From assembly GCF_000321225.1 (NCBI RefSeq), contig NW_004451869.1:1-64000 (forward strand): DNA of 64,000 nucleotides, read 5' to 3'. The stretch comes from Odobenus rosmarus divergens. Lineage: Eukaryota > Chordata > Mammalia > Carnivora > Odobenidae. A program made the position numbers and the translations under genes. Below the pieces are notes generated by a model that saw only the letters and a program-made list of their open reading frames with translations, made no database searches and was not told the DNA's origin. Shown in pieces: positions 35,563 to 46,204 of the stretch (positions are counted from its first letter, which is position 1; the number at the start of each line of letters is the position of its first letter).

Positions 35563-35727
35563 GACGCCCTGGCTGGGGATTTACAGACTGCCCCACAACT
35601 CCCAGACCCCCGTCAGCTCAGCAAGACCTCAAGGCAAGACGCGAGGGCATCAGAGTTCTGTCATGCAAGCTTAAGCTTGTAGTTTCTCCCCAGAGGGAAT
35701 TTCTGTTTTTTTGAGAGGCTGGAGAGC

Positions 35728-35862
35728 TTGGGTGAATCCCTTCCCTGTCTGGCCCTCTATTCCTCTGTCACTAAAATGAGGATTAAGTGAGAATGCATGC
35801 AAAGGGCTGGTTCATTCCAGAAGCTCAGCAAATGGTAGCTACAGCTATTCATAATTGGTATC
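35728..35862 (+). repeat. MIR 3' fragment
   Basis: 'ctattcctctgtcactaaaa', 'tgaggattaagtgagaatgc' and 'tcagcaaatggtagctacag' follow sense MIR. Confidence 0.6.
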
Positions 35863-35954
35863 AGCTCTGTGCCAGGCTGCCTGGAGGATTCCTTCAGTGT
35901 CCTCTGGGATCCAGGGACTAACATGGATCCAGTCCCTCCCACCCAAGACAATGG

Positions 35955-35988
35955 ATTGTTGCATTCTATGCCCTGCTTGGAACGTTTC
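35955..35988 (+). repeat. Left arm of a 34-bp inverted repeat
   Basis: This 34-base segment ('attgttgcattctatgccct' then 'gcttggaacgtttc') recurs as its reverse complement at 36534-36567 with one mismatch (33 of 34). I do not recognise it as the end of any transposon. Confidence 0.9.
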
Positions 35989-36099
35989 CACGCTGCCCTC
36001 TCTTTTGTCACTGACAAAATTCAGACTGAGTTTCCATCTAGAAAGAGTGCTCTTGGACTCAGCCTTCCACTCCGTTCATCTCTGGGGTAGGCTTTGAGG

Positions 36100-38200
36100 A
36101 TCTCATCTGGACATAATCAATGCACTAAGCGGAGGCAGAGACTAATGCTCCGTTACAATTTTTCTGCGTACCTCATTTATTCTAATGGAGAGCTAATACG
36201 ATATTTAAAAAGCTAATATTGTCATATGCATCTCAATTAGCTTGCCACAGCCCCTCTCGAGCAGAAGCAGCGGCCTGGGTGACAGCAGGCTGTGGGGCCC
36301 GTGCCAAGGGATGGGGGCCCACAGACATCCTAGGTGAGGGGCTGGGGCAAGAAGGAAGCCAGCTCTGGCATGAGGTGCTGATGAGGGCTACTCAAGAATT
36401 TTCCCACGTAAGGACCCCCGGGCTTCATTACATTACCAGCGTGGCCTCAAGGTCTTTCCATTTCTTAGGAGAAATGCATTTTTCAGCAAATTATTCTACA
36501 GTCAGTAGTTCTCAAAATTGCATTTTTGTACCAGAAACATTCCAAGCAGGGCATAGAATGCAACAATGCACATTCAGGGTCTGTGGTGGGTTCCCGGTGA
36601 GTTTCTGGTTCTGCATTAGGAGGATGGGAAAGAGGCAGATTGCTTTGGGAGGAGGCGGCCTGGGGGGTATTTCTCTCCTCTTAAATGTGCACACATATCA
36701 TTGCCCTCTTTCCCCCATAAACACTAACTCCAAACAAAACTCATTACTTTAAAAAAAAAACAACTAGATATTCCTAACAATAGCCCATAATTACTTTGCA
36801 AATGTTTCTGTGGAGTAATTATGCCATTAGTCCAAGTGTCTTCTACTTCAAAGATTCCTCTCTCGCCTTGGTGCCATAGGTTTGAGTTAGGGAATGAGTA
36901 GAAGCTCCTGGGAGCCTGAGTGATAGGGACCTAGGCTGTACACAGGGAATGAAGAGACGCCCTTCTTAGCATGTCTCCTGTCAAACCAACCATTCCTGCA
37001 AATGACACCTCCCCCGTGGGAAGGCAGGACGCTAAGTCAGTTTCCAAGGAAAAGAGATTATCAGCCTTAGGAGAAAGTGTATTCAGGCAGCTGCCTCTGA
37101 GGATTTCTGGCCACACTAGATAGAGAAAAGGGGGCTCAGAGCCATCTAGCTTTACTGACCGGTTTGGTATGACAGGTTGTAGCCAAGTGAAGGTCGCCCC
37201 TCCCACAGCTAATATATCCAGTGGGAAAACCTTTTGTGTTTCCCATAAATCCGGGTGAGAGAGCAAAGAGGCACAGACCACCCTCTGCTTGAGTGCCTGC
37301 AGTACCAAGATTAACACACAGATCTGTCCAACCCCAGACTCGGTGTTCCTCCCTACACAGCACTCTGCATGTCATCGTGGCCTCAAGAACACAGTCGGTC
37401 CTGAGGGCAGCGTGTCTGTCCCTCGCTATCGGCCAGACATCGGCTGACAAGTATCCTTGCCACCACTGAGTTTTGGAGTTCTTGTCTGCAAAATGGGGCT
37501 GATGATGCTGCTGGAATAAAAGAACGTGTCTGGGTGAGGATAAAGTGTGAGCGGATGCACCGTGATGGGAAAGGGCAGGAAATCTTGAGCCTTAGCATTT
37601 GGGTTTGTGGACCTGAAGTTGAACCGCGGGCTCTAAGCTGGGGAAATCAATCCCAAGACTTTGGCTGATTCAGAGTAGGCCATGTCAACCTTGTCCTAAC
37701 CACCATCAATCACCAACATGATGGGCACCACAGGAAATGCTCACAGAGAGCAGGCACTGGGAAAGGTGTTCGTATCCATTTAAAATTGTTTCTGGCTGAC
37801 AATGCCAGTCAAAGACATCTGAAATAACAGCAGTTTGACAAGATTGAGCTTTCCCTTTTCTCTTATAAAATGATTCGGAAGGAAGGCAGTCTGTGGGCAT
37901 TGTGGAAACGTCAAAAAATTGTTAATGTCCAGGCTTCTCCAGTGTTTCTATCCCAGCATCCTTAGTAGCTTTTATCCTCAAGGTAATCCCCCATGGTCAG
38001 AAATAGCTGCAGAAGCTCCAGCCATCACGTCCATGTTTTAGACAGGAAGCAAGAGGACATAGGGTGGGGGGGGAGAGGCATTAGGGCCCTTAACAGAGAT
38101 CTTCCAAATCCTCACCCAAGGATTTCTGCTTCAATCTCATTGGCCACCCCATTGCAAAGGAGATTGAGAAGTAGAGTATTTAGCCGAACAAGAACTGCCT
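36100..38200. other. Repeat-poor stretch, no gene seen
   Basis: Apart from the inverted-repeat arm at 36534 nothing was recognised. 36115-36245 is AT-rich with several TAAT/ATTA words ('catctcaattagcttgcc') and looks like a possible conserved noncoding element. A 177-codon plus frame (36219-36752) has no domain. Confidence 0.4.
36534..36567 (-). repeat. Right arm of a 34-bp inverted repeat
   Basis: Reverse-complement partner of 35955-35988; the only difference is A for G in 'gaaacattcc'. The arms are separated by 545 bases of unlike sequence. Confidence 0.9.
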
Positions 38201-38202
38201 TC

Positions 38203-38219
38203 AAAAATATAGGGTTCTC
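38203..38219 (+). repeat. Reused target-site duplication, copy 1 of 4
   Basis: The 17-base word AAAAATATAGGGTTCTC occurs here, at 39042-39058 and at 39248-39264. Its 12-base core ATATAGGGTTCT occurs again at 39389-39400. The copies bracket a young L1, a SINE and an older L1 end. Confidence 0.9.
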
Positions 38220-39041
38220 ACTCTGGAAAACAGTATGGAGGTTCCTCAAACAGTTGAAAATAGAGCTACCGTACGATCCAGCAATTGCACTACTGGGTAT
38301 TTACCACAAAGATACAAATGTAGGGATCCAAAGGGGTACGTGCACCCCAATGTTTATAGCAGCAATGTCCACAATAGCCAAACTGTGGAAAGAGCCAAGA
38401 TGTCCATCGACAGATGAATGGATAAAGAAGATGTGGTATATATACACAATGGAATATTATGCAGCCATCAAAAGGAATGAGATCTTGCCATTTGCAACGA
38501 CGTGGATGGAACTGGAGGGTGTTATGCTGAGTGAAATAAGTCAATCAGAGAAAGACATGTATCATATGACCTCACTGATATGAGGAATTCTTAATCTCAG
38601 GAAACAAACTGAGGGTTGCTGCAGTGGGGGTGGGGTGGGAGGGATGGGGTGGCTGGTTGATAGACATTGGGGAGGGTATGTGCTATGGCGAGTGCTGTGA
38701 ATTGTGCAAGACTGTTGAATCACAGATCTGTACCTCTGAAACAAACAATGCAATATATGTTAAGAAAAAAAAGAAGAAGAAGATAGCAGGAGGGGAAGAA
38801 TGAAGGGGGAGAAATCGGAGGGGGAGACCAACCATGAGAGACGATGCATTCTGAAAAACAAACTGAGGCTTCTGAAGGGGAGGGGGGTGGGGGGATGGGT
38901 TAGCCTGGTGATGGGTATTAAAGAGGGCACGTTCTGCGTGGAGCACTGGGTGTTATGCACAAACAGTGAATTATGGAACACTACATCCAAAACTAATGAT
39001 GTAATGTATGGTGATTAACATAACAATAAAATTTTTTTTAA
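38220..39041 (+). mobile_element. Young 5'-truncated L1
   Basis: It starts in ORF2 ('cactctggaaaacagtatgg') and runs to an AATAAA and A-rich tail at 39026-39046. Its last 347 bases match window positions 1-345. It has exact 17-bp target duplications on both sides. Confidence 0.95.
38221..38583 (+). pseudogene. L1 ORF2 C-terminal fragment
   Basis: The last 120 codons of L1 ORF2 are open and unbroken: '[20 protein letters not shown]', then '[20 protein letters not shown]', ending 'YHMTSLI' at a TGA (38581-38583). It lacks the endonuclease and reverse-transcriptase domains because of 5' truncation. The intact frame supports recent insertion. Confidence 0.93.
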
Positions 39042-39058
39042 AAAAATATAGGGTTCTC

Positions 39059-39247
39059 GGGCGCCTGGGTGGCTCGGTCGTTGGGCGTCTGCCTTCAGCT
39101 CGGGTCATGGTCCCAGGGTCCTGGGATTGAGCCCCACATCGGGCTCCCTGCTCGGCAGGAAGCCTGCTTCTCTCTCTCCCACTCCCCCTGCTTGTGTTCC
39201 CTCTCTCGCTGTGTCTCTCTCTGTCAAATGGATAAAATCTTGAAAAA
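39059..39247 (+). mobile_element. CAN-SINE inserted at the L1 target duplication
   Basis: Full-length head ('gcgcctgggtggctcgg'), middle ('cactccccctgcttgtgt', 'tctctcgctgtgtctctct') and tail ('ggataaaatcttgaaaaa'). Its duplication is the same 17-base word as the L1's, so it landed in the L1's 3' target copy. Confidence 0.96.
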
Positions 39248-39264
39248 AAAAATATAGGGTTCTC

Positions 39265-39388
39265 ATGGTAACTAGATTTACCGGGGGAATCATTTTGTAA
39301 TGTATAAAAATATCAGATCACTACAATATACACCTGAAACTAATAGGATATTGTATGTCAGTTATACTTCAATTATATATACATGTAT
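39265..39388 (+). mobile_element. Older L1 3' end scrap
   Basis: 'atggtaactagatttaccgg', 'tcattttgtaatgtataaa' and 'acacctgaaactaatagga', then 'cagttatacttcaattatat', belong to an old L1M-type 3' UTR. Its right border carries the fourth copy of the target word. Confidence 0.75.
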
Positions 39389-39459
39389 ATATAGGGTTCT
39401 GTTACTAAGGAAGGAGAGATTGGATGATGGGTAAGCAAGCCACAATCACTCTCCTGGCC

Positions 39460-39592
39460 TTTTATACATATTATTTCGTTTGAACACTCACAATAACCCC
39501 CATTTTGTAGATGAGGCTCAGAAAGTGTAAGGTCCCTCACCTGGCACAGTACATTGAGTAAGTGGGCCTGACCCCAAAGGTAGGGGCCTTAC
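39460..39592 (-). repeat. MIR fragment
   Basis: 'ttgaacactcacaataaccc' and 'ccattttgtagatgaggctc' match antisense MIR. Confidence 0.6.
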
Positions 39593-40005
39593 CACGGAGC
39601 TCTCTGGCACAGGTTTGGCAGCAAGGATGGGGCAGGGAGCAGCACCAAGGGAGACTGCACAGTGATAGGGTCTGGAAGCACACAGGTGAGGAGGCATCTG
39701 ACCACGTGCGTTGGTGCCAGTTTTCGTGCGGAGACAGGTGGGGGCTGAGAGCTGGTGGAGAAGGGCAGCCACAACACCCTGCACCTCTCCCATGTGGAGG
39801 AAGCTGCCTGAGCTTAGCAGCCTGCAGTCCTGGAGCCCCCAGGAGCTGCCTCCCACAAGAGACCAACCACAAGGGTCCGTCGGCTTCCCTGCTCCATCCT
39901 TGGTGCCTTGCTGGGCACTCAGTAGTATCATTAGATCGTGAATGAACAAACAAAAAATTGAAATAAATAAGATGCTTTACAGCCTACTGCCTTCTTCAGA
40001 TTGTT
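39593..40005. other. GC-rich unannotated stretch
   Basis: Open frames of 127-143 codons overlap on both strands, which is typical of GC-rich DNA. None shows a domain. Confidence 0.4.
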
Positions 40006-40044
40006 GGAAGGGAGGAAGGAAGGAAGGAAGACGAAAGAAGGAAA

Positions 40045-40105
<61 letters not shown>

Positions 40106-40133
40106 AAAAAGAAAGAAAGAAGGAAGGAAGGAA

Positions 40134-40179
<46 letters not shown>

Positions 40180-40422
40180 AGAAAGAAAGAAAGAAGAAAG
40201 AAAGAAAGAAAGAAAAGAAAGTANNNNNNNNNNNNNNNNNNNNNNNNNNNNNNNNNNNNNNNNNNNNNNNNNNNNNNNNNNNNNNNNNNNNNNNNNNNNN
40301 NNNNNNNNNNNNNNNNNNNNNNNNNNNNNNNNNNNNNNNNNNNNNNNNNNNNNNNNNNNNNNNNNNNNNNNNNNNNNNNNNNNNNNNNNNNNNNNNNNNN
40401 NNNNNNNNNNNNNNNNNNAAAA

Positions 40423-40458
<36 letters not shown>

Positions 40459-40464
40459 AAAGAG
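40006..40464 (+). repeat. (GAAA)n microsatellite with assembly gap
   Basis: GGAA and GAAA units with GAAAA/GAA variants run from 40006 to 40223, then 195 N (40224-40418), then pure GAAA to 40464. The purine strand is plus. The Lys/Glu-rich open frames over it are artefacts of the repeat. Confidence 0.98.
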
Positions 40465-40467
40465 AGA

Positions 40468-40557
40468 TGTCTATCTGGCTCAACTGGTGGAGCATGTGAC
40501 TCTTGGGGTCATGAGATCCAGCCCCACACTGGGGTTCTACTGAATTTACTTTAAAAA
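40468..40557 (+). mobile_element. Short CAN-SINE head copy
   Basis: 'ctatctggctcaactggtgg', 'catgtgactcttggggtcat' and 'gagatccagccccacactgg' end in 'actttaaaaa'. It is the short, TC-less form and lacks the first few bases. The GAAA tract abuts its 5' end. Confidence 0.8.
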
Positions 40558-40568
40558 GGAAGGGAGGG

Positions 40569-40769
40569 GGGCGCCTGGGTGGCTCAGATGGTTAAGCATC
40601 TGCCTTCGGCTCAAGTCATGATCTCCAGGTCCTGGGATCGAGCCCCACATCGGGCTCCCTGCTCAGCAGGGAGCCTGCTTCCCCCTCTCCCTCTGCCTCT
40701 CCCCCTGCTTGTGCTCTCTCTGCCTCTGTCTCTCTCTCTCTCAAAGGAATAAATAAAATCATTAAAAAA
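40569..40769 (+). mobile_element. CAN-SINE adjacent to the short copy
   Basis: Full-length, inserted into the A-rich tail of the preceding short SINE. A perfect 16-bp duplication 'aaaaaggaagggaggg' lies at 40553-40568 and 40770-40785. Confidence 0.96.
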
Positions 40770-40785
40770 AAAAAGGAAGGGAGGG

Positions 40786-42299
40786 AGGGAGGGAGAAATC
40801 TATTCAAAGATAGACCATTACAGACTCAAATTCTGGTTGTCCCAGACCACAGACCCCAAGTATTCTGATAAAACATAGAGGTACACAGCAGATCTCCCGC
40901 CTCTAAATGACCAGTGATGCATTTTATAATTTTGGTTACTGTGTAAAACTGTGTGTTGCAGTCCATAATTTTTTATTGATCTGTAATTGTAAATGTATCT
41001 GATCAATATAAGTAAGATAAGGAACCTACATGCTGGCTACTAAGGCAGGGCTTCATGATGATTGGTTGATTGATTCTGGTTGGTTGCCCTCCCACATTTG
41101 AGGAAGTGGATAGGAGATCCTCAACCACCAGGAGGAAAGACCCCCGAAGTCTCCCCAAATCCTTGACCCTGGTTCTAGATATTCTGAAGGGGGCGGGAGG
41201 GGTGACTTTGGAGCCTGCAGCTCACAAAAGGGAGCTGGTGGAAACGGCGGGCCACGTGGGGGACAGAGGGCACCCGAGGGATCTGGGCAGGAACGCAGCA
41301 AAACTTCCAGGAGGGGCGGGAGAGGGACCCCAACAACCCTGCTGCACTCTGCAGCCGCTGAGGAGCCCCGAGAACATGGCACCCCTGAAGCCGCCCATGG
41401 CACAATGCTTCTGGTTTTCCCCCTCATCCGCACCTTTACCGGAGTCTCAAATTCTGAGATTAAAGACGCATGCTAATCAGAAGTTCATTCATAGTCCCGA
41501 TTTCTGTTACTCACCTCCCGGGAGATTCTGACGCGCTGGGTCTGAGGGGGTCGGAATCGGCATTCTCAAGAAGGAGATGGTGATTTGCGTACAATGAGAA
41601 AAATTGCCTTACCCTCCCTGGCAGCTCAGGATGACTCGTGAGTTTTGCTTCTCTGACTCAGCGTGACCTGTAAGACCCAGCTCCAGGGGAAGAGGCAGGC
41701 CTGGCGCAAGCACCTGGTGAGCCCAGGGGAGGCGGCCGCCCCCCATGGCTGCAAAAGGACCTGTGGATAAATCAGGATGAGGCAGGGTGGCTTCACAGGA
41801 CACCCAACTTGAACTGTGCCCAGAGCATGCAGGGAGTCCTGAGGTCAAGGGCAGGCCTGATGGGTCCTGGATGACCCCGCACCGCCTGTTCCCATGTCCA
41901 GGTGCTCTTGCGTGGAGCTGAAGCCTACCTCTCTATAAGCCCTTCCGATGGATCCCAGCTTTGTCCAGTTTTCTTCCGGGGCCTCTGCATCCCCAACCCA
42001 GGGCCACCCAGTCTGGCCACTCTGCTCTGCTGGAGGCTGGAAGCACAGACACAGAAATCCTCCCAGCCCCGAAGCCTGTGGCCCTTGGGGCTGCTTCACC
42101 TGTCGGCACTCATTTAGTGGCATCCCATCATTTTGCCATAGTCTGTTTATGAGAAGTGAGTCACATGGTCCAGGCCACACCAAGGAGAAGGGATCCCACA
42201 AGGGCAAGGATATGTCGGAAGGCACTGATCTTGGGAGCTGTGTTAGAAGCCACCCTCCCCACCCGTGTCCAGTAACATTACCTGAACGAGTAGTCTTAC
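40786..42299. other. Unannotated stretch with a MER5A scrap
   Basis: At 41518-41585 'gggagattctgacgcgctgg' and 'gtctgagggggtcgg' look like part of MER5A. The rest shows no repeat or exon. 41160-41400 is GC-rich with a few CpGs but not a CpG island by eye. Open frames of 126-178 codons have no domain. Confidence 0.4.
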
Positions 42300-42485
42300 C
42301 TAGTGTACTTCTGCTGTAATTGTCTGCATATTTCTTTCTCTCCCCGCCCCAGCCTGTGGGCTTCCTGAAAGCAAGGACCATGTCAGCTTCATCACTAGAA
42401 CATTCTTAACACCTCGTACTAGATGGGAGAGGTACCCCGTCAATATTTATTGACTAAATGAATAAACACGTGAATGAATGAGAAG
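42300..42485 (+). repeat. L2 3' end
   Basis: 'ttcctgaaagcaaggaccat', 'gtcagcttcatcactagaac' and 'caatatttattgactaaatg', then 'aataaacacgtgaatgaatg', are the sense 3' end of L2. Confidence 0.75.
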
Positions 42486-43133
42486 CAGATCGTGTTTCTC
42501 TTCGTTGAAGGGAGCAATTACTTCTAAACTCTGTATCAGGAGAGCATCACAATGGGCCGTAGCCATTATGTCTGGGATTAAATGGATTCTCCTCCAGCTA
42601 GCCCAGTCTTAAGTACTGATCAGAAAACTAAACCCTTGTTTATTTAAGGGGACCAAAGCAGCATCATCTGCATACAAAGAATTTGTGGGACAAGTCAGAT
42701 GCCTGATGCGTACTTTTCCCTGCCATTTAATAAGACTCACGAGGTACATCTGTTTCAATCACTTTGATCAGAACTAAAAACAACCTCAAACATTCTGCCT
42801 AATGCAGCGTCTACCTGACAGGTGTGCAGGGAGCGATTATATTGTCTCATTTATCCTTGGAAGCTTTAATGAGAGCCAATGTGACTGGCAGCCTTCAATG
42901 CAGTGTCTCAGAGGGCGTGGGGAAAGGAGCGGATCAGAGCAGACCCCACGGAGAAGCCGTTGGATGGTGTGAGCAGAGCCCACGTGGGGCTCTTGACCAG
43001 GAGGAGGAATGAGGCCCAAGGCCAGAGCCTCTGCTGGGACCTCATCTGACCACAGGCCAGGTTCTCAATGGGAATCAAGTGATTGCATCTGCCCTTGACA
43101 CACAGGAAACCTGGCGATTCATATGAGTCAGTT
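42486..43133. other. Repeat-poor stretch, candidate conserved noncoding DNA
   Basis: No repeat was recognised. Even base composition plus a consensus-like TCF/LEF word ('cactttgatcag', 42761-42772) makes it a reasonable enhancer candidate, but conservation cannot be judged here. Confidence 0.3.
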
Positions 43134-43150
43134 AGAATAAAATAAGTATC

Positions 43151-43345
43151 AGGGCGCCTGGGTGGCTCAGTTGTTGTGTCTGCCTTCGGCTCAGGTCATG
43201 ATCTCAGGATCCTGGGATCGAGACCCGCATTGGGCTCCCTGCTCTACGGGAAGCCTGCTTCTCCCTCTCCCACTCCCTCTGCTTGTGTTCCCTCTCTCGC
43301 TGTGTCTCTCTCTGTCAAATAAATAAATAAAATCTTAAAAATAAA
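43151..43345 (+). mobile_element. CAN-SINE
   Basis: Full-length element with the 'cactccctctgcttgtgttc' middle and (AAAT)n tail. A 10-bp duplication 'agaataaaat' is present at 43134-43143 and 43346-43355. A few head bases are missing after 'ggctcagttgtt'. Confidence 0.95.
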
Positions 43346-43407
43346 AGAATAAAATTATTATTGACAGAGCATATGTGGGAAGCGTCTGTATTATTCTGGG
43401 AAGAAGC

Positions 43408-43605
43408 GGACCGGGACTCAAGAGGCGTGTGTTGAATCCAGTCCCTGTCCGTGGCTAGTTCTATGATCTGGAAAGATCTGCCTGAGCCCGTCTCTGATGG
43501 TAACATGGGGACAATGGTCCTCACAGAATAAAGTGTTGTGGACATCAGCGCATTCTAATGTCTGTGAAGGAGCCCAGCACAGCACCTGGCTCACAGGCGG
43601 TTCTC
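43408..43605 (+). repeat. MIR element
   Basis: 'gttgaatccagtccctgtcc', 'gttctatgatctggaaagat', 'ggtaacatggggacaatgg' and 'cagcacagcacctggctcac' follow sense MIR. Confidence 0.65.
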
Positions 43606-43792
43606 AGATCACGCTGGGTCAGTCAGCAGCCTTGCTGTGTCAGTCAAGCCGAGCCTCGGTTAGGAAAGTAGTTTGACAATGATTTCTAAACAATAATTTT
43701 TTTGGCTGAATGATGAGGGAGAGATCAGTGTCTCTGTTCTGCAGAACTGTGTCTTAGCCTTGATGCTGTGGCTTCTTGAGCTATGTCCTCTG

Positions 43793-43794
<2 letters not shown>

Positions 43795-43829
<35 letters not shown>

Positions 43830-43925
43830 CGCGGGTGTGGGTGTGGGTGTATGGATGTGTGTGCATGCATGTGTGTTCATGCACGCTCACATTTGCGCGC
43901 ACACACACACACGTGTGTGTGCTCA
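43795..43925. repeat. (GT)n and alternating purine-pyrimidine tract
   Basis: A 33-base GT run (43795-43827) is followed by GGGTGT units, 'tgtgtgcatgcatgtgtgt' and 'gcgcgcacacacacacacgt'. Nearly the whole 130 bases alternate purine and pyrimidine, the pattern that favours left-handed Z-DNA. Confidence 0.95.
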
Positions 43926-44065
43926 GTTCCCGGAACTCCACTATTACCTGTGTTGTCAAAGACTTTGATAAAGTACTTATAAAAGCAGGGCAATTGATAG
44001 TCAATTTCTAGGGGTTCCATTCAGTCCACTGAATGGGAAATCATCCATTTTATCCACCATTCATG

Positions 44066-44232
44066 AGAGATATAGCGCAATGTGTAAGAACACGGACTGT
44101 TTCCAAAGGAGGCCCAAGTTCAAATCTCTGCTCTGCCATTCTGCTGGTGTGACCAATCCCCTGTGCCTTAGTTTCCCCATCTGCAAACTAGAAATAGTAA
44201 GGGGCCCGTTGCATAGGGTCTTCGTGAATTAG
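44066..44232 (+). repeat. MIR element
   Basis: 'agcgcaatgtgtaagaacac', 'aagttcaaatctctgctctg', 'ccttagtttccccatctgca' and 'catagggtcttcgtgaatta' follow sense MIR. Confidence 0.75.
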
Positions 44233-44485
44233 GCTTTCACAGAGTCACAGCCCACAGGAGGCCTCCTGGTCCTCATGCAGCTGTGTTCTGCTTTGCTTGA
44301 ATGACTCCAAGGCCGAGCACAGTCTGTCCCTTCAACATGCATTCTGGAGAGAGCAATTTCATCTCACACCCAGGGCACAAGCAGCGCAGGTTTGGCGGAC
44401 GAAAATGGATTCATAAGAAAATGCAAAGAATTGCACCTGCTGTAACAGAGTCCGTGGAGAAAGGAAAAGCCCAGTCTATGTATTA

Positions 44486-44680
44486 ATTTGTTTTTTTTTA
44501 AAGATGTATTTATTTTAGAGAGAGAACATGAGTGGGGGGGAGGGGCAAAGGGAGAGAATCTCAAGCAGACTCCCTACTGAGCACGGAGCCCAACGCCCAG
44601 CTCAATCTCATGACCCATGAGATCATGACCTGAGCTGAAATCACCAGCCAGATGCTTAACTGACTGAGCCACCCAGGTGC
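44486..44680 (-). mobile_element. CAN-SINE, antisense
   Basis: Tail complement (T-run) at 44490 and head complement 'actgagccacccaggtgc' at the right. An imperfect 10-bp duplication, 'ctatgtatta' (44476-44485) and 'ctatgtgtta' (44681-44690), flanks it. Confidence 0.95.
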
Positions 44681-44690
44681 CTATGTGTTA

Positions 44691-45879
44691 ACTCTTAATA
44701 GACAGATGCTATCTAAGTATTTGGAAAGGGGGAAGCTACTGGAAACTGATCCCCTCTGTCTTTTGGCTGGTCCTTCAGGTGTTCTCATGCCAAGCAGGGA
44801 TGAACAGTTTATGGAGAGGGGGACAGAGCTGTTCCTGACAGCCCATTGGAAGCCCAACCACAAGCCTGCTATCCAGGTGTGCGCATCCCAGCAGGATGCC
44901 CACCGGGCCCCTTTCTGGCCACCCCCAATGCAAAACTCCCTGCAAATGTCTCCTTCCTCCTCTTGTCAAATATCCACCTCCTGCATGACGGGGAAGCTGT
45001 CTGCGTGATCTATAACCCCCAGGCAGGCCTGGAATATGAGCTAAATTGCCTGAGTCACTAGCAATGATAGAGTCATTCTGCAGGAAATTGGAAATCAATT
45101 CTTGTCATCACTGTACAGAGCTCCTTTATCAAGAGTTCCAGCTCACCATGTAATGTAACCAAGAAGTACTTGAAGGTTGATAGGGCAGCAATGAGAGAAA
45201 GTGTCGTGCGTGCGTGCGTGTGTGTGTGTGTGTGTGTGTGTGTTTACCCAAAAACTTACCAGCATCCAAAGATAGTGCCAAGATCTCTCTGGCTGGTGGA
45301 AGATCTGGGCATCCAACAGCTAGAGATGTTGCATCCTAGATGTGCATCCACTATAAAGTCACTTGAAAATGAGGTGTTTTTCCTGGAACCTGTTGTGGGC
45401 CCTCTCTTCCACAGTGGACCTCTGCCTGCATTGTGTTGGTATAAAGAACATGATCACGATGCTCCCTCTTCAAAGAGCACTTGGACACCCCCATGGAATT
45501 TCCAGGTACGCCATCCCAGCAGACAGCACAGAGGGTTTTGATTTGTTTTTGATTTTCAGTGGGCATTGTTTGTTTTGTATTTTGAGAAGTGACAAGGTCC
45601 GAAAAGTTATCCGAAAGATCTGAATTCAGGTTCTGACTTTTACTTATATATATACTTGAATGAATCTATATATACTCATATATAGAATAGACCGAAGAGT
45701 GTTGAATGTCTCTGAATCTCATTTTTCTCCATTTTCCATAAAGTATAGAAAGTAGCACACATAAGAGCTGTGATGAGTAAAACAAATAAGTTTATATAGA
45801 GAGAAATGACACATAAATTTACAAGGCTATAGAATGAATGGTTCTACAATTGATGTAGCCAGTTATCCTTCAGGCCAAT
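44691..45879. other. Unannotated stretch with a GT microsatellite
   Basis: A GTGC/GT run lies at 45205-45243. Some TA-rich tracts lie at 45645-45685. No other repeat, RNA gene or exon was recognised. Confidence 0.4.
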
Positions 45880-45930
45880 GCACAAACTGAGCCCCAGAGA
45901 AGTGAAATGACTTGCCTAAAACTAGTTCAT
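45880..45930 (-). repeat. MIR fragment
   Basis: 'caaactgagccccagagaag' and 'tgaaatgacttgcctaaaac' match a short antisense MIR core piece. Confidence 0.55.
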
Positions 45931-45947
45931 GTTGAAAAATAAGAGGA

Positions 45948-46147
45948 GGGGCTCCTGGGTGGCTGAGTCGGTTAAGCGTCTGCCTTCGGCTCAGGTCATG
46001 ATCTCAGGATCCTGGGATCGAGTCCCGCATCAGGCTCCCTGCTCAGCGGGGAGTCTGCTTCTCCCTCTGCTTCATCCCCACTCGTGCTCTCTCTCTCACT
46101 TACTTTCTCTCAAATAAATAAATAAAATCTTTTTTAAAAAAAAGAAA
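45948..46147 (+). mobile_element. CAN-SINE with perfect 14-bp target duplication
   Basis: The head contains an A-box-like 'tggctgagtcggtt' and a B-box-like 'ggatcgagtcc', the internal Pol III promoter parts inherited from a tRNA. The duplication 'gaaaaataagagga' is exact at 45934-45947 and 46148-46161. One of the cleanest copies here. Confidence 0.97.
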
Positions 46148-46204
46148 GAAAAATAAGAGGAATAACTAACATTGATTTTTAGGTTAAAAAACACTCATCC
46201 AGAA

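Noticed and set aside
36219..36752. 177-codon open frame on the plus strand
   Set aside because: No recognisable family. Part of it is only the right arm of the inverted repeat, and its mirrored peptide occurs from the left arm.
39942..40543. Lys/Glu-rich open frames of about 180 codons
   Set aside because: They are translations of the GAAA microsatellite and of gap bases, not genes.
41160..41400. CpG island or promoter
   Set aside because: GC-rich but CpG dinucleotides are sparse, and no first exon or core promoter arrangement is visible.
41845..42381. 178-codon open frame on the minus strand
   Set aside because: Overlaps an L2 3' end and GC-rich DNA, with no domain or conserved start.
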